Shown here one piece after another: positions 1 through 9,758 of a DNA stretch of 64,000 nt; positions within the stretch are counted from its first letter, which is position 1; the number at the start of each line of letters is the position of its first letter. Origin of the DNA: Symbiodinium natans (lineage: Eukaryota; Sar; Dinophyceae; Suessiales; Symbiodiniaceae); the NCBI GenBank assembly GCA_905221605.1, contig CAJNDS010001757.1, positions 215,001 to 279,000 of the forward strand, given 5' to 3'. The notes under the pieces were generated by a model. That model was given only the letters and a program-made list of their open reading frames with translations, was not told the origin of the DNA and did not search any database. The position numbers and the translations under genes are program-made.

Positions 1-1345
1 AACGAGAAAGTGGTAACCTGCTGTCGGCCTGCGCCTCCATCCTGCTTCCTACTTCGACGCTCAGGGCTAAAGCAGGCGAACCCGCAGACTGCTTGCGCAT
101 CTGACAGGTGTCTTTTGAGATTGTTTATTTACAGAAATTGCATTGGCCTCGATTGCTGTGCCTTTTGGGAGCGTGCACTTCAAACCCTGTGCCATTCCGT
201 AAATTAAGGAAGAAATTGGACAGGTCAGGACACTTCCACATAAAGATCTTGCAGGTATCCAGGACGTTCTCTGCAGGCCCACTTGCCGCAACTGTACCAA
301 CTAGCTGGAATAGGTGCTTTCCTACCGCCGCAGGAGAGGGAGCAGCAGTCTCGAGAGCCCGGAGTTTAACGGTCGGCTCTTGGGGCACCAGAGCCGCAGG
401 ACACCAGCTGCGCAATCCTGAACATTACTGTGGTGGGATCCTTATGTGGGTGTGCGTTGGCGTTCAGCGTTCCCCGGGTGTTTGGCACCCACATAGAGAT
501 CCTAGGATGTTTCCCGCCAAGCATCCCCCTGCCTAGTTGTGATGTAATCAAGGCACGGTTTGTCTGTGTTTGTGTATTCTTCATTTTCTTTTGGGGAGGG
601 GGGGGGGGGGGGGTGGGGGTTGTTCTGGTTGTTTAGGTTGGTGCTTGGACTTGACAAAACTTAAAAAGGGGCAGGGCGAATTTCGAGTTGTGCATGAGGG
701 CTCTGGGAATGCACAGGTTCGGGTCTTCAGGGGCTCAGGCCTACAGATGTTCACGCCGTTCAGAGCTTTGGCAATTCAGCTGCGTCCGTCTTCTGGCTTT
801 TTTTGGGGTGGTTGGTGGTCAGCCTCGAATTATGGACCTTGTGGGGAGGGCCTTGAGAGCTTGAAGCCTAAACTCTGTGCAAAGGGCACGCACTTTGCTT
901 CGGCTTGAGGTGCATTGCCTTGTTTTGGGGTGGGGGTCGGATTTCTCCCCGCCACCCCCCCTCTGCGAAACATGCGTTTACACGGTGGTTTTGGGACTCG
1001 TCGTCAAAAGAGCGTGAAGTGAAGCTTGACGAATGTCAGGACACGTCAGTACAATTTTGCCACCCACTAAGCTGGGCTGTCGGTTTGGTGAACAAAGAAC
1101 CACACCAAGCTACTAGTAAGATGGGTATCAACACTCTTCCCTGTGAGCTGCATGTCCCCGAAGTATCACCGCAAGTTGCTGGACGATGTCTACGAGTCTG
1201 CACGCCAGGAGTCTAGAGCATGCAAGAGCTCATCGATTTTCCGCTTGTCGCAAGACGATGGCGAGCAATCTTGATCGTTGCGTCCTAACGCCAGCTTGGA
1301 GCTCCAATCAAGCATTCCAAGCCGGTGGCCACCCCTTAAAGGTGC
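1..1345. other. No gene recognised; poly-G tract
   Basis: I see no convincing coding exon here. The open frames are short, overlap on both strands and have no recognisable motif. A run of about sixteen G (roughly 598-613, in a G-rich stretch 593-619) is the only distinct landmark. The DNA may hold untranslated or intronic sequence of a gene that leaves the window to the left. Confidence 0.5.
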
Positions 1346-1861
1346 CTAGACGATGACTTCCGGAGAATCCACTGGTCGGCTCTCATTGCCACAGGGCTGC
1401 TCTGCGGTGGCATTCTTGGGGCAGCAGAAGGGACCGGTCCCATCGATGAGGACTGGCGTGGGCTTCCCAAGAATGCCCATGCATCCCATCTGCGGCACCA
1501 TTGGTGCGTAGCAGCACGTATGCTTGGGCATGTTGGTGGGGGCATACAAGTCCAAGGTGACGGAGAGAGGGCCGAAGCCATGGGTGACCGTGTCGAAGTA
1601 GTCGGTGTACTCCTTATCATTGAGCGGAGTCCACTGCTCACTGCACGGGTGCTCATCCGTGGCCACAGTCAAGTTGGCCTCAAACTTGTGGAACAAGCCG
1701 AAGTTCTTGGGATCCATGCAGGCCTCCCCACAAAAGCCATGCCTTGCATCCGTGCTGAAGACCTTCACCTTCGGCAACTCGCAGGTCTGGCAGCAGGGCC
1801 GGGGGTCTGCCACAGCCACCGCAAGACAAGCAAGCACGACCCGCCCAGCAAAGTGCGCCAT
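1346..1861 (-). CDS. Small secreted cysteine-rich protein (unknown function)
   Basis: Single-exon frame of 171 codons starting with a classic signal peptide: a short polar start (MAHFAGR), a hydrophobic core (VVLACLAVAVA) and a likely cut near ADP. The mature part has 12 cysteines, including three adjacent pairs (CC), an even number that suits disulfide bonding in the secretory pathway. It also has three N-glycosylation sequons (NLT, NAT, NES). The middle contains a CGEAC-type cluster followed by a Phe/Tyr/Asp-rich stretch with THGFGP. I have an uncertain memory of similar secreted proteins in marine protists, but I cannot name a family or a function. No intron is needed, unlike the neighbouring multi-exon genes. 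A TTTAGGG array starts about 60 bp upstream (1925). Confidence 0.72.
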   Translation of the reverse strand: MAHFAGRVVLACLAVAVADPRPCCQTCELPKVKVFSTDARHGFCGEACMDPKNFGLFHKFEANLTVATDEHPCSEQWTPLNDKEYTDYFDTVTHGFGPLSVTLDLYAPTNMPKHTCCYAPMVPQMGCMGILGKPTPVLIDGTGPFCCPKNATAEQPCGNESRPVDSPEVIV

Positions 1862-1924
1862 TGCTGTTTGCCAGGAGTCCAGGGATTCAAAGAGCTCCCC
1901 GAGTCGAGCCGAGATACTTTTAAA

Positions 1925-1977
1925 GGGTTTAGGGTTTAGGGTTTAGGGTTTAGGGTTTAAGGTTTAGGGTTTAGGGT
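1925..1977 (+). repeat. TTTAGGG array
   Basis: About seven imperfect heptamer units, directly upstream of the secreted-protein gene. Confidence 0.9.
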
Positions 1978-2277
1978 CAAGCAAGGAGCAAAGTTGGGCT
2001 GTGGCCTAGCTATGGTCTGAAAGGCCTCTGGGAAGGTGTGCCTTCTCCAACACCCGGCACAGCTTCAATAGCAAGAAAAATCGGGCTTCGCGGTTCGACT
2101 CAGCGGTTCCCATCTGCACTCTGGCCTATCGAAAGTCTACCATATCTGGGATCGTTGGTACGTCTTACTTAGATTTCGATCTATCCAGAGAAGCCCCTAA
2201 ACCCTGAACCCTACACCCTAAAACCCTAAAACCCTTTTACATCCAGTATGCTGACACACAGGCGCGAGGCACAAAAC

Positions 2278-2353
2278 CCCCAAACCCTAAACCCTAAACC
2301 CTAAAACCCTAAAACCCTAAAACCCTAAAACCCTAAACCCTAAACCCTAAACC
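2278..2353 (-). repeat. CCCTAAA array with CCCTAAAA units
   Basis: Heptamers mixed with an octamer variant (CCCTAAAA). Another array, 2468-2553, follows about 110 bp away. Confidence 0.9.
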
Positions 2354-3004
2354 CCAGGCGTGGTACATGTGCATGCATGCGGCCACCCAGGAGCCGGACA
2401 GAGACACAGCCGATCGCGCCGCCACTGACGACGATCTTAGCCGGGATCGGTCTGCAGCCCTCAAACACTGCCCTAAGCCCTAAACCCTACATCCTAAACC
2501 CTAAACCCTAAACCCTAAACCCTAAACCCTAAACCCTAAACCCTAAACCCTACACACCCTTTGACTCTGCCTGGGCTCACAAGTCTTGAGGAGACCCTGC
2601 AAGTCCGCTCAGCTGTCCTGTGGCTCCGCCACTGCGGGATTACACCAGGAAGTAGATCGTTCCTAGACCGTCTTCAATAACCGCATTCTAAACGTATGTC
2701 ACCGCGCGAGTCACCAAGTAGGCGCCGCAAAACCAACTGAGCCGGTAACTGCCCTAGACTCCCCCAGCGTCACCGTCTGAATTCACGATTGTTACAGCAT
2801 TGTTACTGGCACTGCCCACATGCCATGCACGGCCAAACGCCATGTGCGTGCTGTCCAAACAACACGAACCCAACTTGGCTACATCATCAGGTATGCCCTG
2901 AGCACTGCAGCTTCCCCCAATGTGACTGGGCGCCCGATGTGTTGCCAAAGAACGATACGAGATAAAGAGACCGCAAGGATTCACTCATCTCACTCATCTC
3001 CTGC

Positions 3005-3107
3005 TTTTTTGCTTAAGAACCCCCCAGAAAATGAAAATCGGCTATTCGTTATAAGGGCAAAATAGGGATTGTTCTTATTTGGGGGGAAGGGAGGTTCTTC
3101 AGCAAAT
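3005..3107. mobile_element. Inverted-repeat element, family B (degenerate copy)
   Basis: Ends resemble the family B termini: TTGCTTAAGAACCCCCC at the left and GGTTCTTCAGCAAAT at the right, about 100 bp apart and with no coding capacity. See the best copy at 7293-7411. Confidence 0.65.
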
Positions 3108-3270
3108 CGTACAGTAGTGAGTCTCTCATCGCTCTTCCAAAAAGGAGTTCCGAGGTCGCCGCAGCTTTCTCGGATGCATCCATCGTGTCCCGTACGTCGA
3201 GCTCCGTCCCCGTCGCAGCTGGAAGGGCTTGGGCTTTGGGTCTCGGGATGGGCACTTCCTAGCCCCCTTG

Positions 3271-3404
3271 CGGTTTAGGGTTTAGGGTTTGGGGTTTGGG
3301 GTGTGGGGATTAGGGTTCAGGGTTTAGGGTTTAGGGTTTAGGGTTTAGGGTTTAGGGTTCAGGGTTTAGGGTTTAGGGTTTAGGGTTTAGGGTTTAGGGT
3401 TTCG
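3271..3404 (+). repeat. TTTAGGG array
   Basis: About 18 units. The first few are TTTGGGG/GTGTGGGG variants and the rest mostly perfect. Confidence 0.92.
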
Positions 3405-3597
3405 GGAACCGGGACCTCCAATTTCTTGTAGCCCCGTGCCGTTCTTGCCGACCACGCCGGCGACCTCCACAATGGTTGCCCGTGCGGTTGGCTACGCATC
3501 ACCACCCAAGCTAAACCTAAACCCTAAACCCTAAACCCTAAACCCTAAACCCTAAACCCTAAACCCTAAACCCTAAAGGGATCCTGTGCTAAGGCTT

Positions 3598-3742
3598 TAC
3601 TTGGAGGTTCAGGGTACTTATAACCCAACTTTTTGTGTAGCTTTAACCCACTAATAAGCCCCTTTGAGTACCCTAACAGGGTTATACTTGGGTTATAAGT
3701 ACAGGCTTCATTGGGTTAAGAAGTACCATGAACCTCCAAGTA
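3598..3742. mobile_element. Inverted-repeat (MITE-like) element, family A
   Basis: Non-coding 145-bp element with terminal inverted repeats TACTTGGAGGTTC at the left and GAACCTCCAAGTA at the right. The interior is itself partly self-complementary (ACTTATAACCCAA against TTGGGTTATAAGT), so the single strand would fold into a long hairpin. Related copies lie at 4942-5056, 11833-11952 and 53781-53875. Confidence 0.85.
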
Positions 3743-4941
3743 TGGCGACAGAAAACCTCGCGAGTGTGAGCCTACGTTCGTTGTACGGCAGGACATGATG
3801 ACTTCTTGTCAGTCATGGCATTCCGGCCCTTTCCCGGCATGTGTCCACCCTTCTCAAGAGATTCAGGCGGGGGAAGGGCGGGAAGAAGCGCAAAGGATGC
3901 AAGAGGCAATCTCATGGCTGCAGGTTTCGCAGTTTCTGTTGCGTTTTCCGGGGGCCGTGGTCCAAGTACAAGATGCAGCGCAGGCGAAGAAGATGGCTTG
4001 AGTCCCGGAAACGATAAACATGTTCAGCGCGCACACCCCATTTTCAAGGAGCCAACTAGGTGTTCGGACCGGGGGGACTCAGGGCTTCTCTCCTACTGGC
4101 TAAGACCCAGCTGAAGTCTGAGCCCCATGCAAGGTGGGACGGGCAGGACAACTGAAGACTCTGAGATCTGTCCTTGGCAACGCTGGGCAGGCTTGAGTCT
4201 CAGTTCTTGGGAGTTGTTACGCAGTCCTCATCGCCGAATCGTTCACGTAAGTTCTTCCCTTTCACGAAACTTATGATATTATGCGCAGGCCCGTCACTGT
4301 GCATTTAAGCAAACGCCGAGAAAAAATGCTTTCATGGTGATCACGGAACTTCTGCAAATTCATCATGTCGACGTCCTGCTTTGTAAATTTCTTACAACGA
4401 CCTGACTGTAAGTAATGCTTATCGACAACGATGCGCGATGGCCGCTCTGGCCGCGGCAGTACTGATCAAGAAACCCATACCCGTCGCAACGCGGGAAAAG
4501 AGTTGCAGCATAGCTGGCAGTCGCATGCGCTGCCCGTCTTTTGCACTTTAGGCCACAAGAGAAGAAGAGGCACGGCTCTCAAGCAGCACTCTTAAGCGCC
4601 TGTACAAGGGGTCGCTTGGCGCGAAAAAAGCACGATGCTAAGCGGCTTCGCGGCAATGCCCAAAGCTAGAACTAAGCGAAGAATCGCACATCCCCCCACG
4701 ATTGAAGTGTGGCACGTGCACGATGCAAGCTTGTCACGATTCGTTCTTGTTCAGGCTTCCCCCTGCAAGGTCCATCGGATAACTATCATGAATCAGTGTC
4801 TTGGCCCAGCGACAGTATCCAGCATCGGTGTCATTGTTGCATGCTGCCTAACCCTGACACGGAAAATGCTTAGGTTGCCGCCCACAGACTGTAGCCTCCC
4901 CCGAGCAGTGCCCAAGCAAACTAACATCCCAAGAGGCACTG

Positions 4942-5056
4942 CTTGGAGGTTCAGGGTACTCATAACCCAATGCAAAGTGTAGTTATAACCCACATATAAG
5001 CCGCTTAAGTACCTTAATCGGGATATGGGTTACTAAGTACCATGAACCTGCAAGTA
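4942..5056. mobile_element. Inverted-repeat element, family A copy 2
   Basis: Starts CTTGGAGGTTCAGGGTACT and ends with GTACCATGAACCTGCAAG. The interior shares the ATAACCC and TAAGTACC motifs of copy 1 but is about 30 bp shorter. Confidence 0.8.
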
Positions 5057-5371
5057 AGGCCGTTTCCCGAGGCGCGGGCTGCTGCGTCTGCCAGCTTGTC
5101 GGGGACTGCCGACACAGCAGCTGCGGCGAAAGGACCGGGTACAGTAGGCGTGCAAAATGGGGGGGGGGGGGGGGTTCCGATATTAAGGGTACCTTATCGG
5201 GTCCTAAACCCTAAACCCTAAACCCCAACTATTTGGGGGTCGATTCTGGTCCTCTGAGAGGCTACGAAAGGCCAAAGGAAGTGTCCGCTTTACCAATGGT
5301 AGCCACGCGATCACTATGGGTGCGGAACTCGTTCAAAGGGTTCTCTCTTCTATGTAGCTCTTGTGATGTAT

Positions 5372-5475
5372 CTCGGGATATTCCCCCTTATACTAGCAGT
5401 TCTAATAGGGGGATTCTAGTACCCCCTATTCTAACCCCCACTAAGGACTGTTCGTATGAGGGGAAACATCCCGAG
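5372..5475. mobile_element. Inverted-repeat element, family C
   Basis: Terminal inverted repeats: CTCGGGATATTCCCCCTTAT on the left and GAGGGGAAACATCCCGAG on the right. Further inward AGCAGTTCT(AATAGG) pairs with (CCTATT)...GGACTGTT. About 104 bp, non-coding. A second full copy is at 19291-19394 and a half copy at 32922-32986. Confidence 0.8.
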
Positions 5476-6592
5476 AAGTGTCTTTTTTTTGCTTTTTTGC
5501 ACTTCTGGCGGTTACTCTGCATTGCTCACTGAATGGAAGACCCGTACACCCCAGCACGCCTGACAGCATGTCCACACTCGCCTCAACACAGAGCACGCAG
5601 AACAGATGAGGCCCCCCTGAAGGGCTGAAAAGAGTTGCAAGGTTGAAGAACTGCAGGTTTGGGGGAGGGCGGGGAGTGACAACAGCTGTTCTTGGTGGTG
5701 GCTTGTCCCGAGGCTCTCTAAGTGGCGACCCTTAGGCTTTCAGGGTCTTATATAGGTTCCTCGCTTTTGAGAGTGTGAGGTCTGACAGGTCGAAGAAGCC
5801 TGAGATTCATCCATGTTGCGCAGAGTACCGGGACGTAGTGTTAAGTGTCCTGTGTGGTTGGGCATGGAGGACTCCGGCTGCTTCCTACGTCGCGCATAAG
5901 GCCCAGGCCACGTGTGCCGAGGTGGCGAAGCCTCTGCAAGAGGTTAGTTGACTCGGCCCGGGGTGCCTTCACCACAAACTCTAAATTTTCGGCTCAGGAC
6001 CCGAGACGCCTGTCACAGACCTGATTACGGATCACTGCCTCAGCTTCTGCAAAGGCCCTGTCCAAAGCGGCCAACCAGACGCTGCCCTATGCAATCGTCA
6101 GCCCCATACTCCTCTCAACCCTTGCTTTTGCAAGAATTCATAAGGTCAGGTCTAAGCCGTGCAGCTTTTGGCATTGCCCCGCTTGGCAATGGTTCTTGCA
6201 AAACCCAGGCAAGGCATGGAATCGTCCCGGGCGTGGCCACATGTTTTGGAAGGGAGGGGGCGGACTCCCTGGACAAGTACGAAGCTTGGAACCTATGGTG
6301 TCTGGCCTTTGCTGCCGCCCAAGCTCTGGCCTTTGCCTGGGTGACCCAGGCTGAATGTGACATTCAGTAACAACTGGTCGTCATGTGTAGTCACTGTAGT
6401 CATTCCATGTCAGCACAATTGTATCTAGTACTAGTAGCATTCAAGGGGGCTGCCGGTATGAAACAAGTCAAAGAACATTTCTCTTGTGAGCATCGCCCCA
6501 CTCACAGTGGCCTCAACTCCCCTTCCTACGGCATCAAGCATGCAGCCTCACCTGCAGCACATTGCTTGTCATGCAAACTCCACCAGACGCAA

Positions 6593-7231
6593 CTAGATGT
6601 GAACTACTGGCCCCAACACCCTGAGTCCGTCGCCGCCACTGGCGTAGGTGCTGATGGCACCGGCTCCACTGTAGCCCTTACCATAGCTCCCAGCTTTGCC
6701 GCCGAAGGACTTGCCGCCAGCATAGCCCTTTCCGCCATAGCTCATGCCACCACCGTAGCCGCCCCCCCCATATCCACCCATGCCTCCCCCATATCCACCA
6801 TAGCCACCGCTCATGCCGTAGCTGTCTTTGCCCTGGCAAAGGGGTTTCTTGACACGGCACGGATGCCAAGGGGGCCCCCGGGCTAAGATGACTAAGATGT
6901 CTAGTTCAGTCACGTCATGTCACACGCTGTGAATAAAGACAACTTTGATGCACAGCCTGTGTCAAAGAGCATCCTCAACTTGCTAGCTGCTAGAAGCACC
7001 TGCTGACCCTGGCCTTTCATGACCTGAAGCTTGGAAAGAACGTGGGGCCCTTAGAAGCGAACTAAACCCTAAACCCTAAACCCTAAACCCTAAACCCTAA
7101 ACCCTAAACCCTAAACCCTAAACCCTAAACCCTAAACCCTAAACCCTAAACCCTAAACCCTCCACTGGCCAAGACCACTCTCCTTGCCTTGCCCTTGCTG
7201 TAAGAAGCATAGCTCGCATTGCCGTTCGGAC
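6593..7231 (-). CDS. Glycine/tyrosine-rich protein, 3' end of a split gene
   Basis: The last exon (6832 down to the stop at 6593) encodes 79 residues dominated by GYGG, GGMGGYGG and GGKGYAGG-type repeats, a low-complexity Gly/Tyr/Lys tail. It starts after TTTGCCAG, a good acceptor followed by G. A probable upstream exon (7231-7188) encodes NASYASYSKGK and ends in a GC donor. Its phase fits, giving KGK followed by GKDSYG. A CCCTAAA array (7063-7161) fills the intron. Tails like this occur on RNA-binding proteins with an RRM, but also on wall and structural proteins. No RRM or signal peptide was found upstream, so the function is open and the 5' end is unknown. Confidence 0.6.
7063..7161 (-). 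repeat. CCCTAAA array in an intron
   Basis: About 14 almost perfect units. In the glycine-rich gene model it lies inside the last intron. Confidence 0.92.
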
Positions 7232-7292
7232 CTCGGCTGAGCCCTGCTTCCTCATCGCTCAACAGTGGAAGCCAGGGTGGCCAACTGGTCTA

Positions 7293-7411
7293 CTATTTGC
7301 TTAAGAACCCCCACCCAAAAAGTATAAACTCATAATCCCTATATCGCCCTTAGAAGGAATAATATTCTTTTGTATATTTTATTTTGGGGGGTGGGGTTCT
7401 TAAGCAAATAG
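7293..7411. mobile_element. Inverted-repeat (MITE-like) element, family B, best copy
   Basis: Starts CTATTTGCTTAAGAACCCCC and ends GGGTTCTTAAGCAAATAG, nearly perfect terminal inverted repeats of about 20 bp around an AT-rich 80-bp centre. No coding capacity. Other copies: 3005-3107, 9470-9572, 17519-17623. Confidence 0.88.
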
Positions 7412-7790
7412 TGGTGATCCAACTGCCAGCATTGCCCGGGGCCCCGACAAGCCTTCGGGTCAAAGGCCCATCGCTGGAACCAGGGCCTTGGAGCTTGGAG
7501 TTGTGAGACGATGTGTTTCAGGACTCAAAACCCTAAACCCTGAACTAGGCTTCGTAGAGTTTAGGGTTTAGGTTTTAGAGGGTTTAGGTTTTAGAGGGTT
7601 TAGGTTTAGGGTTTAGGAACAAACAAACAAACAAGCAAACAGGAAGAGACGAAATGGAAGAGCAGACGTGGTACCACGGGTGCCTTGGGGCACCGCGAGT
7701 TCCAAGTTGCAAGCTGCGAACTGCAGACCCCCGAGTTGCTTCCAAAGCAGCGCCACAAGAAATTGCGCGCTTCCAAGGCATGTTGCAGGT

Positions 7791-7899
7791 TAGGGTTTAG
7801 GGTTTAGGGTTTAGGGTTTAGGGTCTAGGGTCTAGGGTCTAGGGTCTAGGGTCTAGGGTCTAGGGTCCAGGGTCTAGGGTCTAGGGTTTAGGGTTTAGG
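7791..7899 (+). repeat. TTTAGGG array with a homogeneous TCTAGGG block
   Basis: TTTAGGG units flank a central block of about nine consecutive TCTAGGG units, one of them TCCAGGG. The variant is clustered instead of scattered. Confidence 0.92.
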
Positions 7900-8167
7900 A
7901 TGCCAGATGATGCCAGGGTTGGGCGCGTCTGTAACCTGGAAACATCTCTCACAACCCGGAACCCCCACCCTGGTCCCCGAGCATCGTCCATTCTTGGCAG
8001 CTTCAAAAAGCTGCCAAAACTCTATTTTCAATACAACAGACTTACCGGTCGCCCAACAGCTGACAAATCCGCAGGCTCCCCCCTTGTGGTCTGCAGGACG
8101 TCTAGGCTCGCGCTGCGCCTGCAAGCGGCTGAGGCCTTTACGGCGGCTCACCCTGCTGGGCCCAGGG

Positions 8168-8549
8168 TGTTTAGGGTTTAGGGTTTAGGGTTCAGGGTTC
8201 AGGGTTTAGGGTTTAGGGTTTCGGGTTTAGGGTCTAGGGTTTAGGGTTTAGGGTGAGGAAGAGTCGATTGATTTTGGGTTGTTGGTAAACCTCAGATCTC
8301 CCTCAGCAAATCCTAAACAACTTCAAGGCCCCCACTGTGGCACTGCAGCTTCATTGACCTGTGGCCGTGGCGTCAGGGAAGGCTGACGCTTGCGGTCGAT
8401 TGCGGGATTTGAGTTTAGGGTTTAGGGTTTAGGGTTTAGGGTTTAGGGTTTAGGGTTTAGTGTTTAGGGTTTAGGGTTTAGGTTTAGGGTTTAGGGTTTA
8501 GGGTTTAGGGTTTAGGGTTTAGGGTTTAGGGTTTAGGGTTTAGGGTTTC
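8168..8549 (+). repeat. Two TTTAGGG arrays
   Basis: Arrays at 8168-8254 and 8412-8549 (about 19 units, one 6-bp unit), separated by about 155 bp of unique DNA. Confidence 0.9.
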
Positions 8550-8860
8550 GATGGGCCCGGCTGGCTTTGCCTAGTCTAAACCCCTTTTGCAACTGGGCTA
8601 AAGGACTCGCCAGTCTGAGGAGTTTGCATGCATGCCAAGACGCGAGGCCTCTGTAAGAGGAGCATCAACCCCAAAACCCTAAACCCTGAACCCTAAACCC
8701 TAAACCCTGAACCCTAAACCCTAAACACCAACTTCTTTGCCCCAGGTTCGGGCTCCGAGTTCAGGCTCCCAAAGCCCGGAACCATCCTGAGCCTTCAGGT
8801 TTCGTGAGGGTAACGGTAGGGCCCTCCCATCTTCGGGGGGGTTCGAGGCTTGTCCGAAAT

Positions 8861-8947
8861 CCCTAAACCCTAAACCCTAAACCCCAAACCCTAAACCCTA
8901 AACCCTAAACCCTAAACCCTAAACCCTAAACCCTAAACCCTAAACCG
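8861..8947 (-). repeat. CCCTAAA array
   Basis: About 12 units. A shorter array of the same orientation lies at 8670-8727. Confidence 0.9.
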
Positions 8948-9469
8948 CAACACCTCGCCTTTTCGATTATCGCAGGCACGACGGTATTCAGGCCTGAGCG
9001 CAGCACGCAAGTCCGGAAGCAGCAACACAACATGCAGTTCCTCTGTCCCTACCTTGCGCCTCACACCTTGGACAGTACGGGATGCAGTTAAGGGAGCGGC
9101 CAACTATGTTTCCTGCGCAGGAAACGACCTGCCAGGCGAGGGAAAGACGGCAAGCACGACAACGACGAAAACACGAAAACGAGCTGTTGGAACTCCGAAG
9201 TTCCTTTGTCTATAAATTTCAGACCACTGAATTGAACTGTCGATGACCGGCGCGGAGGTGTGGTGGGCGGTGGGGCAGACTGGGCAAGCTTAGAAATCCA
9301 GGGAGTAGCTCCCTAAACGACCTTAAGGAAGCTTAGGGAGCCTTAGGGAGCGGTGGGGAGTCTTGGGGGGACCTTGGGTTACATACCCCCCACTTTAACC
9401 CCCCCTCCCTTAAGGAACCTTCTAATCGAAGCACCTCCAAGCAGCGCAGTACAACCCCCGCAAAACTAC

Positions 9470-9572
9470 GAATTGCCTAAAAGCCCCGAAAAATGAAAAA
9501 TGTTCTTCCTCATGAAGGGTAATATGGGGATGATTGCATTTTTAATTCTTTTTGGGGTTCTTGAGCAAATAG
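9470..9572. mobile_element. Inverted-repeat element, family B (diverged copy)
   Basis: Left end GAATTGCCTAAAAGCCCC, right end GGGGTTCTTGAGCAAATAG. Same size and AT-rich interior as the 7293 copy, with several substitutions. Confidence 0.6.
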
Positions 9573-9699
9573 CCGCAAACCGTGAGAAGGAGCCCCCCAG
9601 TGGTGAAAATCCTCGATCCACAGGACCCTGGGTCCTGCTCCGCCATCTCCTGCGCCCCAATCACGATCTCCTGGACTCCGCGCCCAGGGAGGGCCAGGG

Positions 9700-9758
9700 A
9701 TGTTTAGGGTCTAGGGTTTAGGGTTTAGGGCCTAAACCCTAAACCCTAGACCCTAAAC
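9700..9758. repeat. Head-to-head TTTAGGG / CCCTAAA junction
   Basis: TTTAGGG units run directly into CCCTAAA units at about 9729-9731 (GGGCCTAAACCC), making a short palindromic array. Confidence 0.85.

Larger units (their letters stand above)
1862..6592. other. Repeat-rich stretch, no gene recognised
   Basis: Holds TTTAGGG/CCCTAAA arrays (1925-1977, 2278-2353, 2468-2553, 3271-3404, 3510-3578), two copies of inverted-repeat family A (3598-3742, 4942-5056), one of family B (about 3005-3107), one of family C (5372-5475) and a G run near 5159-5174. Between these, 3780-4930 and 5500-6590 are unique-looking DNA. Their open frames are short and carry no motif I recognise. Confidence 0.55.

Noticed and set aside
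5948-6370. 140-codon plus-strand frame and its minus-strand overlap
   Set aside because: No motif and no codon or composition signal. Both strands are open over the same stretch, as expected by chance in GC-rich DNA.
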